This document shows, piece by piece, positions 44,112-52,521 of a DNA stretch of 64,000 bases. The stretch spans positions 1-64,000 of the forward strand of contig NZ_PQBS01000035.1 in the NCBI RefSeq assembly GCF_002911695.1, given 5' to 3'. The stretch's first letter is position 1, and each line of letters starts with the position of its first letter. A program made the translations under genes and the position numbers. The notes under the pieces are model-generated. The model worked only from the letters and a program-made list of their open reading frames with translations, did not search any database and had not been told where the DNA came from. Origin of the DNA: Gracilimonas amylolytica (GTDB lineage Bacteria > Bacteroidota > Rhodothermia > Balneolales > Balneolaceae).

Positions 44112-45956
44112 TTATATATCAAGCCTGATACCTGCCTTGAAGTTAACCCCGGGTGTATTGAACCCATAAACTTCCTGATATGAGGCATCCAATAAATTGT
44201 TTAGGGAAGCGAATACACTTGTATTGAATTCCGGTAACTCATAATTCATGGAAATATTCAACATCACATAACTTTCGAGCTCTACAGTTTCATTCTGAAA
44301 GGTTGACATGTTGAAGTAAAGATCTTCCCTTTCTCCAACAAATTTTCCATTCAGGTCCACCATGAGATCTGCTCCGATGTTTTGCTGGATGGCCCAGCCA
44401 AAACTGTGATCAGGACGACGGATCAGATTATCAAATTCTTCCCCTTCCTGTGTGATCGCTCCATCCAGGTAATTGTAGTACAGATTGACCCTCGTATCCG
44501 GCCAGGTGTAGGACCCCGTGATCTCCAACCCGGAATCATTTTGCTCATTTACATTGACATACCCAACTGAACTATCGTAAGAAATGAGCTGCTCCACCGA
44601 TCGGATAAAATAATTAACGCCGGCACTTAATCCACTGGTGGAAGACCTGTATTCAAGGCCGGCATCAAGGGTCAGGCTGGTTTGTGGCTCAAGGTCGGGA
44701 TTTGAACCAAATGGGCCGAATAGTTCATTCAAAGTAGGAGCCTTAAAACCTGAGCTGAGGGAAGTCAATACTTTGAATTCTTCCGTCAGGTTATAAACCG
44801 GAGACAGATTAAAGCTCCAGTTCGATCCATATTCGGAATGCTTGTTCAGCCTTAATCCCAGTTCAGTATTCAAACCAGATCCGGTTCCAAGATACAGGGT
44901 GGCATAGGGACTGATGATGGAACTTCCTTCATCAATTCCATCCAGTTCAAAAGACAGGTCTTGATAGTTAAATCCGGCAAGAAACCTCACTTGATCACTG
45001 AACGAATACACCCCATACACGTCATTATTCCAAAGAGTGGCTTTGGGGTTAAATACACCAAAATCGTCCGTAAATTTGCGTTCAGTATCCGTGAGTGCAC
45101 CGGCTCCCTTTAACTCAAATTGATCTGTTTGATACCTGAACCGCATTCCTGTGTTCACCAGATCGGCTTCGTACGTATTCTCTGCATCAGCAAAGGCTCC
45201 TGCGTCGTAATCTCCCGTATAATTCGAATAATTCAGGAATGGCGTTAGGGTTAAGCCTTCGGTCAGGTCTATGTTAAGCTCTGCTGAACCGACATATCGT
45301 TCGTAACCGTCTTTCAGAAAATCCTCTCCTTCTGCTTCAGATATCCCCTTTGTAAAAGAACGGGAGAAATTGATGTTATAGGATGCCACTTTACCCGAGC
45401 CATTGACTCCCAGCGAGAGTTCATTGGTTTGATAGGAGCCGATCGCCATTTTTGCATTGGCATTCAGCAGACCATCTTCCGGTTTTTTGGTGATGACGTT
45501 GATCACTCCGGCTATGGCATCAGATCCGTACAGGGTACTCATACTTCCCTTTACGATCTCAATGCGTTCCACGTTTTCAAGCGACAACAACCTGAGGTCA
45601 AAAGCACCTCCCTCACTCGATGGGTCTGTAACCGGAAAACCATCGATGAGGATCAGTGTGTACTGGGTCGCAGCTCCCCGCAAATAGACAGATTTATCCT
45701 TTCCCGGACTTGATCCCGCACCATTTATCATAATACCGGTTTGTCTGTTCAACAATTCCGAGACTGAAAGACCGGGAGCTTTCCGGATCTCTGCCTGGGT
45801 GATGGTCGTTACCGGCTTGGTGGTTTCTCTTTCTGAGGTTTGCGTTTTGGAGGCAGTGATCACCACTTCACCGAGGTCGAGCGTGTCAGCAACTTGTGCG
45901 TTCATGGTTTGTGATACCGCCAATAGTAATAATACAGTAGTAAATAGATACTTCAT
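44112..45956 (-). CDS. btuB: TonB-dependent receptor, BtuB-like vitamin B12 transporter
   Basis: A 614-residue outer-membrane receptor. Signal peptide about 1-20 (LFTTVLLLLAVSQTMNAQ), TonB box region LGEVVITASK, plug domain about 40-150 (VSELLNRQTGIMINGAG, KSVYLRGAATQYTLILIDG, IEIVKGSMSTLYGSDAIAGV) and a 22-strand barrel ending in an aromatic-poor LDI. The cobalamin substrate is inferred from the cobalamin riboswitch 180 nt upstream of its ATG and from its size, which matches E. coli BtuB (614 aa). BtuF, BtuC and BtuD are not in the window. The TonB box position near the N-terminus is as in BtuB. Confidence 0.9.
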   Translation of the reverse strand: MKYLFTTVLLLLAVSQTMNAQVADTLDLGEVVITASKTQTSERETTKPVTTITQAEIRKAPGLSVSELLNRQTGIMINGAGSSPGKDKSVYLRGAATQYTLILIDGFPVTDPSSEGGAFDLRLLSLENVERIEIVKGSMSTLYGSDAIAGVINVITKKPEDGLLNANAKMAIGSYQTNELSLGVNGSGKVASYNINFSRSFTKGISEAEGEDFLKDGYERYVGSAELNIDLTEGLTLTPFLNYSNYTGDYDAGAFADAENTYEADLVNTGMRFRYQTDQFELKGAGALTDTERKFTDDFGVFNPKATLWNNDVYGVYSFSDQVRFLAGFNYQDLSFELDGIDEGSSIISPYATLYLGTGSGLNTELGLRLNKHSEYGSNWSFNLSPVYNLTEEFKVLTSLSSGFKAPTLNELFGPFGSNPDLEPQTSLTLDAGLEYRSSTSGLSAGVNYFIRSVEQLISYDSSVGYVNVNEQNDSGLEITGSYTWPDTRVNLYYNYLDGAITQEGEEFDNLIRRPDHSFGWAIQQNIGADLMVDLNGKFVGEREDLYFNMSTFQNETVELESYVMLNISMNYELPEFNTSVFASLNNLLDASYQEVYGFNTPGVNFKAGIRLDI

Positions 45957-46133
45957 GGATATGAAATGTTAGTTTTAATTAGGGTTTGGCGGGTAAATAG
46001 TTTCAGATCTCAAATGGTCGCAGTTCTTCCGGGCATTAACAGCCGGATACTACGATCCTATTTTGTTGAGATATATAAAACATAAAACTGAATACGGCAC
46101 GTCTTTTTACCCGAAAGAAGTGCTATGATTTAA

Positions 46134-46345
46134 CGACGGCAGGTCTCCTGGCTTTCCGTTGGCAGCGCCTTCCCGTCCCGACAGGTTGTGTCAAAGACAG
46201 TGGCAAAGGTGAGGCTGCAGGTGATCTGATGATCCTTGATCATCAAACTCGGATTACAGTTGCGGGAACAGCTCTCGTTTTTCACGAGATTCCCTTTTAA
46301 CTCAGAGCAGATCTGAGACCGATCATTAAGTTGGCACTAAAGTAA
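46134..46345 (-). ncRNA. Cobalamin riboswitch
   Basis: Read on the minus strand, the element contains the conserved 5' segment with AAGGGAAT, then GTTCCCGCAACTGTAATCCG and the GCCACTG core. Near its 3' end is the B12 box AGCCAGGAGACCTGCC (46138-46153), the hallmark of adenosylcobalamin riboswitches. It precedes the BtuB-like receptor gene by about 180 nt and should shut it down when cobalamin is plentiful. I see no clear intrinsic terminator between box and ATG, so translational control is possible. Confidence 0.95.
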
Positions 46346-46497
46346 GCAACCCTCTAAAAAATTCAAATCCTAAATTCGTTTACTTTAATACACAACAAAG
46401 AATTACATAAAATCCATTGACTTACTGCACTATTCTGCCAATAATCCTATCTGTAGAAATCAGTGACCCCCTTTTCATTACATATCATCTCTCCATC

Positions 46498-48168
46498 ATG
46501 AAAAAATTCAATAAAATCATGCTATTCACAGGAGGCATTTTGATCGGCTTCCTGTTTGCCTTCACTTTTATACAAGATAAAAGCGCACCCATTACTTCAG
46601 AGATGATCAAGAACGCTGCGTCTGTTATTGGATTGGAGTTCACAGATGCCGAACGCGATACCATGATCGATGCCCTCGCTGATACCCGGGATGACCTTCA
46701 GTCTATTCGGGATATGAAATTAAATAACAGTGTCCCTCCTGCCTTGAATTTCAATCCGATCCCGGTCGGCAAACGCTTTGATTTTCAACAAAGGGCTCAG
46801 AAATGGGATCTGGAGCAAGAGGTCGAACTTCCTGATGACCGCAGCGACCTTGCTTTTTATACGATTGAACAACTGGCATCCCTCATCAAAGACCGAAAGA
46901 TCACCTCCGTTGAACTGACAAACTTCTTTCTTGAGCGTATTGAAACGCATGATGAAAAACTCGAAGCGATCATTACGGTTACGCGCGAACGGGCTCTTGA
47001 ACAAGCTCAGCAAATGGATGTGGAACTGGAGCAAGGTATTTACCGGGGACCTTTGCATGGCATACCTTACGGGGCCAAAGACCTATTGGCTGTGGAAGGT
47101 TACAAAACTACCTGGGGAGCCGCTCCCTATAAGGATCAGCAGATCAACGAAACGGCAACCGTGATACAGAAACTGGATCAGGCCGGAGCCGTACTGATCG
47201 CAAAAACCACACTCGGGGCTCTCGCATACGGTGATATTTGGTTTGGTGGGCGTACCAATAATCCCTGGAATTTGGAGCAGGGATCCAGTGGTTCTTCAGC
47301 CGGATCAGCAGCCGGCACTGCAGCAGGATTATTCCCTTTCGCTATTGGAACAGAAACGCTAGGCTCCATCGTATCCCCTTCAACCAGAAACGGAACTACC
47401 GGACTTCGCCCCACTTATGGTCGGGTGAGCCGAACCGGAGCCATGGCCTTGAGCTGGAGCATGGATAAGATCGGTCCCATAACCCGCAGTGTTGAAGATG
47501 CTGCCTTGGTTTTCAACGCCATCTACGGCCCTGACGGTAAGGATCAAACCATTGTTGATCTGCCATTCAATTTTGATGCTACAACTGATATTACCAAGCT
47601 TCGGATCGGGTATTTAAAGTCTGCTTTTGAACAGGATTACTGGAACAAAGGCAGGGACAGCCTGGTTCTTGAAACTATGAAAGACCTGGGGGTTGAACTG
47701 ATCCCCATTGAACTTCCGGATTATGAGGTCGGTCCCCTTCGCCTGATCCTGACTGCAGAAGGCGCAGCAGCTTTCGATCAGCTTACCCTGACCGATCAGG
47801 ACGACATGATGCAGTGGCAATCGCCTAACGCCTGGCCAAACACTTTCAGGGCGGCTCATTTCATTCCGGCGACCGAATATATTAATGCCAATCGTGCCCG
47901 CTACGAACTGATCCAGAAAATGGATTCGGTGATGCGAGAAGTAGATGTTTACATTTCTCCTGCATTTGGCGGTGGCAATTTACTGATCACCAACCTGACC
48001 GGCCATCCGAGTGTGGTTGCACCTAACGGTTTTACCGAAAGCGGCTCCCCAACAAGCATTACTTTTGTGGGAGACCTGTTTGATGAGGCTACTCTGCTTA
48101 GCGTAGCTAAAACCTGGCAGGAAGCCACGGATCATCATAAAAAACACCCTCCCCTGTTTCAGGAATGA
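46498..48168 (+). CDS. Amidase signature family protein, membrane-anchored or exported
   Basis: A 556-residue amidase. I start at the ATG at 46498 (MKKFNKIMLFTGG), which gives an N-terminal signal or anchor helix (IMLFTGGILIGFLFAFTFI); an upstream ATG at 46417 adds 27 unlikely residues. The Ser-cisSer-Lys triad is visible: Lys in GIPYGAKDLLAV, cis-Ser in GSSGSSAGSAAG and nucleophile Ser in ETLGSIVSP. The last replaces the DTGGS pattern of GatA, pointing to a non-GatA amidase that hydrolyses a small amide or peptide amide outside the cytoplasm. The stop overlaps the next ATG by 4 bp. Confidence 0.9.
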   Translation: MKKFNKIMLFTGGILIGFLFAFTFIQDKSAPITSEMIKNAASVIGLEFTDAERDTMIDALADTRDDLQSIRDMKLNNSVPPALNFNPIPVGKRFDFQQRAQKWDLEQEVELPDDRSDLAFYTIEQLASLIKDRKITSVELTNFFLERIETHDEKLEAIITVTRERALEQAQQMDVELEQGIYRGPLHGIPYGAKDLLAVEGYKTTWGAAPYKDQQINETATVIQKLDQAGAVLIAKTTLGALAYGDIWFGGRTNNPWNLEQGSSGSSAGSAAGTAAGLFPFAIGTETLGSIVSPSTRNGTTGLRPTYGRVSRTGAMALSWSMDKIGPITRSVEDAALVFNAIYGPDGKDQTIVDLPFNFDATTDITKLRIGYLKSAFEQDYWNKGRDSLVLETMKDLGVELIPIELPDYEVGPLRLILTAEGAAAFDQLTLTDQDDMMQWQSPNAWPNTFRAAHFIPATEYINANRARYELIQKMDSVMREVDVYISPAFGGGNLLITNLTGHPSVVAPNGFTESGSPTSITFVGDLFDEATLLSVAKTWQEATDHHKKHPPLFQE

Positions 48169-48854
48169 CCCAATTTGACCTTAAAGAACATTACAATAGA
48201 TCATGGGTTGATTCGATCAATAAAATTGAATCCGGTGGCATTAAACCTGATTACAGGATCGATGAGCCAGAAGACGATCGCTATGGATTGACTTTGATCG
48301 TTCGTCCTTCACTTGAAATCCGCAAAGCTGTTAATCAGGTTTTTCAACAAATACGCATAAAAACCCCTGATCAATATTACTATCCTGTTTCAGATCTTCA
48401 TTTAACGCTTCTTACCATCGTCTCCTGCCAGTCCGGCTTTGATCCGGAACAAATCAGGATGGATGAATACGTTTCCATACTAAAACCCATTCTTGAGAAC
48501 ACCGATCCATTTCAAATAGAATTCAAAGGAATTACTGCTTCAACTGAAGCCATTATGGTTTGTGGATATCCGGAGGAAGATTCATTGAATACGCTTAGAA
48601 ATAAAATCAGAAAGGCATTCAAAGGCTCTGATCTATTCCAAACCATTGATAAACGTTACACAATACAAACAGCCCATATGACGGCTATGAGATTCAGTAA
48701 GCCGGTTGATCAACTAACAAAATTTGTAGAGCAACTCAATTCGATCAAACATATGCCTTTCGGAAGTGACACGACCCAGGAATGTCATTTGGTAACCAAT
48801 GATTGGTATCAAAGAGCAGATACCAGAAGAACGATAGAAACTTTCAGATTTTGA
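48165..48854 (+). CDS. 2H phosphoesterase/2'-5' RNA ligase-like protein
   Basis: A 229-residue protein with the two HxT motifs of the 2H superfamily, DLHLTLLTI and TAHMTAMRF, about 95 residues apart. Members are 2'-5' RNA ligases or cyclic phosphodiesterases acting on RNA ends or nucleotides. Both His-Thr/Ser pairs are intact, so it should be active. It overlaps the amidase stop by 4 bp (ATGA), which implies coupled translation though no functional link is known. Confidence 0.82.
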   Translation: MTQFDLKEHYNRSWVDSINKIESGGIKPDYRIDEPEDDRYGLTLIVRPSLEIRKAVNQVFQQIRIKTPDQYYYPVSDLHLTLLTIVSCQSGFDPEQIRMDEYVSILKPILENTDPFQIEFKGITASTEAIMVCGYPEEDSLNTLRNKIRKAFKGSDLFQTIDKRYTIQTAHMTAMRFSKPVDQLTKFVEQLNSIKHMPFGSDTTQECHLVTNDWYQRADTRRTIETFRF

Positions 48855-48913
48855 CTCACTTATATTCCTGCTTATAATTCTAAGAAATCTAACACGTACC
48901 AATAATTACCCAA

Positions 48914-49408
48914 ATGTCAGATCCCTATAAAATCCCATCTAAAACACAGATCGGCCACATTCACCTGAAAGTTTCTGATCTGGAAAGATCGCTGGAGTTC
49001 TATTGCGGATTACTTGGCTTTCAGCTGATCACTACCTACGGCGATCAGGCTGCATTTATTTCTGCGGGTGGCTATCATCATCACATTGGGCTGAATACCT
49101 GGCAAAGCAAAGATGCCCCTCCGGCCCCAAAACGCAGTGCCGGGCTTTTCCACACGGCAATACTTTATCCGACCCGAAAGGATCTTGCTGCCATCTTACA
49201 ACGGCTCATTGATCATAATTATCCAATATCAGGAGCTTCCGATCATGGTGTTTCTGAAGCTATCTACCTGGATGACCCGGATCAAAACGGGGTTGAGTTG
49301 TACCGGGATCGTCCCAGAGACGAATGGCCTGAAACCCCGGAAGGCAACATTGATATGTACACCCGTCCGCTTGATGTTGATGATCTCTTAAATGAATTAA
49401 ATAAATAA
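48914..49408 (+). CDS. VOC family (glyoxalase/extradiol dioxygenase) protein
   Basis: A 164-residue metalloprotein of the vicinal-oxygen-chelate fold. It has one paired betaalphabetabetabeta module set: the first begins IGHIHLKVSDLERSLEFY with a metal His, the second contains LFHTAILYP and ends in the metal Glu of GVELYRDRP. The YHHHIGLNTW motif resembles CatE-like catechol 2,3-dioxygenases. Substrate unknown. Cotranscription with the upstream 2H gene is possible (59-bp gap). Confidence 0.88.
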   Translation: MSDPYKIPSKTQIGHIHLKVSDLERSLEFYCGLLGFQLITTYGDQAAFISAGGYHHHIGLNTWQSKDAPPAPKRSAGLFHTAILYPTRKDLAAILQRLIDHNYPISGASDHGVSEAIYLDDPDQNGVELYRDRPRDEWPETPEGNIDMYTRPLDVDDLLNELNK

Positions 49409-49468
49409 TTTACTGATTGATAATACGAAGCCTGTTATCTTTCAGAAAAACACACAACAGATATTGTC

Positions 49469-50248
49469 ATGCTTAAACTTTTCACCTTCCTGATCATTTT
49501 TATTTTTGGATTTTCAAATTCTGCAGAAGAAGCTCTGCGCTGGGGACAGATCGGTCATCGTACCACCGGCGATATTGCTGAACAATATTTAACGCCACAG
49601 GCAGCCAAGGAAGTTAAACGGGTACTTGGTAATGAGAGCCTCGCTAAGGTCAGCACCTGGATGGATGAGGTCCGTTCAGATGATTCCTACGATTTCATGA
49701 CCACCTGGCATTACGTCACGATCCCGGAAGGCGAAACCTATGATTCAGCTGAAAAAGAAGAAGACGGTGACATCATTTGGGCCCTTAGAAAGGTGGTTAC
49801 TGAACTTAAAGAAGGAAGTTTGACTCCCAAGCAGGAAGCTGAAAACCTGAAAATTCTGGTACATCTGGTTGGGGATATCCATCAACCCCTTCATGTTGGA
49901 AACGGAACGGATCGTGGTGGAAACGATGTAAGACTTCAGTGGTTCTGGGATAACTCAAACCTGCATCGTGTATGGGACAGCGAGATGATCGATGACAAAC
50001 AACTCAGCTTTACTGAACTCTCAGAATTCATCAATTATGCCACAGCTGATCAGATCCGTGAATGGCAAAGTGCTTCCATACTTGACTGGGCGAATGAATC
50101 TCAGGCTACCTTACCACAAGTGTATGACATTCCTGAAAACAAGGAGCTGAGCTATGAATACGCCTACAATAACTGGAATACCGTGGAATTAAGGCTGCTA
50201 AAGGCAGGTATCCGCATGGCCGGACTCATAAACGAGATCTATGGATAA
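49469..50248 (+). CDS. S1/P1 nuclease family protein
   Basis: A 259-residue secreted zinc nuclease. After a signal peptide (about 1-24; LFTFLIIFIFGFSNSAEEAL) the mature N-terminal WGQIGHRTTGDIAEQYL supplies the Trp/His zinc ligands. Further ligands lie in TTWHYVTIP, HLVGDIHQPLHVG and DRGGNDV. The family cleaves single-stranded RNA/DNA and 3'-nucleotides, fitting phosphate or nucleotide scavenging. All zinc ligands expected by eye are present. A long hairpin follows the stop. Confidence 0.93.
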   Translation: MLKLFTFLIIFIFGFSNSAEEALRWGQIGHRTTGDIAEQYLTPQAAKEVKRVLGNESLAKVSTWMDEVRSDDSYDFMTTWHYVTIPEGETYDSAEKEEDGDIIWALRKVVTELKEGSLTPKQEAENLKILVHLVGDIHQPLHVGNGTDRGGNDVRLQWFWDNSNLHRVWDSEMIDDKQLSFTELSEFINYATADQIREWQSASILDWANESQATLPQVYDIPENKELSYEYAYNNWNTVELRLLKAGIRMAGLINEIYG

Positions 50249-50256
50249 CATTTAAG

Positions 50257-50307
50257 AGTGATGAAGTGTACCTGATTTTGAAAGTAATCAAAGCTTACTT
50301 CATCACT
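50257..50307. repeat. Perfect 11-bp inverted repeat after the S1/P1 nuclease gene
   Basis: AGTGATGAAGT (50257-50267) and ACTTCATCACT (50297-50307) flank a 29-nt loop just after the stop. It is followed by TAATTACG, so a terminator call is weak; a 3'-end hairpin is more likely. Confidence 0.5.
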
Positions 50308-50398
50308 TAATTACGTTTAACTAATTATTTGGTATTGGGTAGAATAAAGGGGACCTTAAGAGTGCAAATTAATTAAAGGCAACATCGGTATTTATTCA

Positions 50399-50442
50399 TT
50401 TAGTACAGTATTATTTCCCTTCTCTGGTTTGTATAACTAACA
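50399..50442 (+). promoter_or_regulatory. Conserved csp leader/promoter block, copy 1
   Basis: A 44-bp block nearly the same as 54039-54083 upstream of the second cold-shock gene. Shared core: TTTAGT..AGTATT..TTTCCC.TCT...TTTGTA.AACTAACA. It ends 93 nt before the csp ATG. The position fits a promoter plus the start of a cold-shock mRNA leader. Confidence 0.65.
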
Positions 50443-50535
50443 TTTAATTCTCTCGCAGCCGATTTTAAGAAATGAAGTCTGCTCATATTGAGCTTTCAGT
50501 ACACTGTGCCTGCGAAACAACACTACATATATATT

Positions 50536-50745
50536 ATGGAATACGGTAAAGTAAAATGGTTTGATACACAAAAAGGTTTTGGTTTTATCAAGCCGGACAA
50601 TGGTGACAAAGACATCTTTGTACACCGAAACAACATTGAGAACCTTGGTTTTAACGAAGGTATCAATGATGGCGAAGAAGTTGAATTTGCAGTAGAAGAA
50701 ACTCCTAAAGGCTTAAGTGCTACAGAAGTTTATATTCTCGAATAA
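50536..50745 (+). CDS. Cold shock protein, copy 1
   Basis: A 69-residue single-domain CspA-type protein. RNP1 is KGFGFI and RNP2 is DIFVH; the start is [18 protein letters not shown]. It binds single-stranded RNA/DNA as an RNA chaperone. I start at the ATG at 50536 (a longer in-frame option adds 16 residues outside the domain). It shares ~80% of residues by eye with the copy at 54162, and both leaders carry the same upstream block. The acidic C-terminal half ([12 protein letters not shown]) is like other small Bacteroidota-type Csps. A strong terminator follows. Confidence 0.95.
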   Translation: MEYGKVKWFDTQKGFGFIKPDNGDKDIFVHRNNIENLGFNEGINDGEEVEFAVEETPKGLSATEVYILE

Positions 50746-50767
50746 TTCAACCATTCGACGAAATTTA

Positions 50768-50803
50768 AAAGCCCCGGTCATTAAGTTGTCCGGGGCTTTT
50801 TTT
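50768..50803. terminator. Terminator after csp copy 1
   Basis: AAAGCCCCGG and CCGGGGCTTT form a perfect 10-bp stem with a 12-nt loop, then a T-run. The opposite strand also reads into T-rich sequence. Confidence 0.93.
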
Positions 50804-50856
50804 ATGTTCATTAATAGCGATTTTTGCTTCCTTTCGGTTCAAATTGTTTGGCCCAT

Positions 50857-50886
50857 ATAAAAAAGGCCACTCTACTGAGCGACCTT
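50857..50886 (-). terminator. Terminator of the S10 carboxypeptidase gene
   Basis: On the minus strand AAGGTCGCTC pairs with GAGTGGCCTT (10 bp with G-U pairs, 4-nt loop) and runs into TTTTTTATAT. It lies 22-51 bp after the S10 stop. Confidence 0.75.
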
Positions 50887-50907
50887 ACAGATTGTGATCG
50901 ACATACC

Positions 50908-52416
50908 TTAGTATTTAGCCGGCATACCTTCTTCCGGAATGGAGTTTTTAATAAACTCTCGGATATCTTCGTTAGAAGTAGCCAGATCCTCACTTCTCAA
51001 ATACATCATGTGGCCTGATCGATATCCTTTGAACGACAGACGATCCTGGAGTTTACCACTCGGATCCATATTCCACATGGTGTATTTAGCATCAAAATAA
51101 TTAGTTCCGCCATCATAATATCCGGATTGAACCATAACATGCAGATAGGGATTTTCAGCCATGGCTGAACGCAGCTGCTCACCGGTATTGTCACCACTTC
51201 GGTTCCATGGATGAACAGGTCCAAAGGTCCAGTACTGCAGGTCTGTTTCATATCCCAACATATCTCTCAGATAATAATTGATTGCCGGAGTAAAGGCGTG
51301 GTTCCAGGCCGTAAGGGCCGGATCAAAGTCGTAGCGCTGTCCACCATTTTCGCGATCAATACCGCGATATCGTGAATCAAGACGACCCACGGTCAGCCCT
51401 TCATCTCTCAGCAATTCTTTCCAGAAAAATGAGGTCGAGATCCTTAGGTTCCAGTCAAGCACCGCCTCTTTTGAAATACCCGAGTAATAGGAAACACGCT
51501 CTGCGATCCGGTTCTTTTCAGCATCACTGATAAAGCCACCTTTAGCCAGAGCCGGTATATATTCATTGATGGTGAATTCCTCTACTTCAGGCAGGATATC
51601 ATCCAGGTCCTTGTTTTGCAATTGAGGGGTTAAAGCATCGTGATACCAGGCAGTAGCTGCATAATATGGTAACGGAGTAGCATCCCCCACGGGGCCACCG
51701 CGCTCTACACCGAGACCTGTTGGAGACACAAGGATCACCCCATTCAGATACATCCAGTGTGAGGATTGAAGTCGGTCGGCGAGGCCTGACACACGGGTAG
51801 TTCCATAACTCTCACCGATCAGGTATTTTGGTGATGGCCAGCGATCTTCCCGCGATACAAAGGTATCGATCCATTGTGCCAAATATTCCACATCAGCATT
51901 GACTCCAAAAAAGTCTTCCCGTTTGGCATCTTCATGGACCATGCGCGAGAAAGCTACATTTACCGGATTCACAAAAACGATATCTGCCACATCCAGGATC
52001 GAATGCGGGTTATCATCAACGCCATAAGGTTGGATCGGAAAGCCTTCATCATCGATCTTGAGTTTCTTGGGGCCTGTGTACCCAATATGCATCCAAACCG
52101 AAGCCGATCCGGGACCTCCATTAAAAGAGAACACCAATGGCCTCCGTGCTTTATCCCTCACATCAGTGCGCTGATAATAGGTGTAGAATAATGAAGCGGT
52201 GATCACTCCTTCTTCATTATACACTGGTAAATTACCCACTGTTGTTGTGTAAGGAACTTTTTGTCCCTTAATCTGCACTTCATGTTCTGTTGTGTTACTC
52301 CAGTTTATTTTTGGAGTCCGTTTATTGGTTTCTTCAAGCTGTGCAAAAGCTGCTGTAAGTGAAAAAAGTGTTACCAAGACCGCTGTAACTGCAGCCTGTA
52401 AATACTTTCTATTCAT
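50908..52416 (-). CDS. S10 family serine carboxypeptidase
   Basis: A 502-residue exported peptidase. Signal peptide about 1-25 (AVTAVLVTLFSLTAAFAQ). The alpha/beta-hydrolase motifs are FNGGPGSASVWMHIG (oxyanion hole), LIGESYGTTR with the nucleophile Ser, a Asp region near QSGYYDGGTNY and KGYRSGHMMY with the catalytic His. The family removes C-terminal residues at acidic pH, though bacterial members are little studied. It fits with the neighbouring secreted hydrolases. Confidence 0.92.
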   Translation of the reverse strand: MNRKYLQAAVTAVLVTLFSLTAAFAQLEETNKRTPKINWSNTTEHEVQIKGQKVPYTTTVGNLPVYNEEGVITASLFYTYYQRTDVRDKARRPLVFSFNGGPGSASVWMHIGYTGPKKLKIDDEGFPIQPYGVDDNPHSILDVADIVFVNPVNVAFSRMVHEDAKREDFFGVNADVEYLAQWIDTFVSREDRWPSPKYLIGESYGTTRVSGLADRLQSSHWMYLNGVILVSPTGLGVERGGPVGDATPLPYYAATAWYHDALTPQLQNKDLDDILPEVEEFTINEYIPALAKGGFISDAEKNRIAERVSYYSGISKEAVLDWNLRISTSFFWKELLRDEGLTVGRLDSRYRGIDRENGGQRYDFDPALTAWNHAFTPAINYYLRDMLGYETDLQYWTFGPVHPWNRSGDNTGEQLRSAMAENPYLHVMVQSGYYDGGTNYFDAKYTMWNMDPSGKLQDRLSFKGYRSGHMMYLRSEDLATSNEDIREFIKNSIPEEGMPAKY

Positions 52417-52521
52417 GATTGTATATGTTGATTTAAAATTGATCCGTGTCTGTATTTAGTAATTTACAGAATCAATAGTTAGTCAAATTCAGTAAAAGTA
52501 GCACATTCACTTTAAGTGAGC

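Noticed and set aside
45957-46133. Intrinsic terminator as riboswitch expression platform
   Set aside because: Only weak pairings (for example CCGG/CCGG) without a clear T-run were found, so I do not call one.
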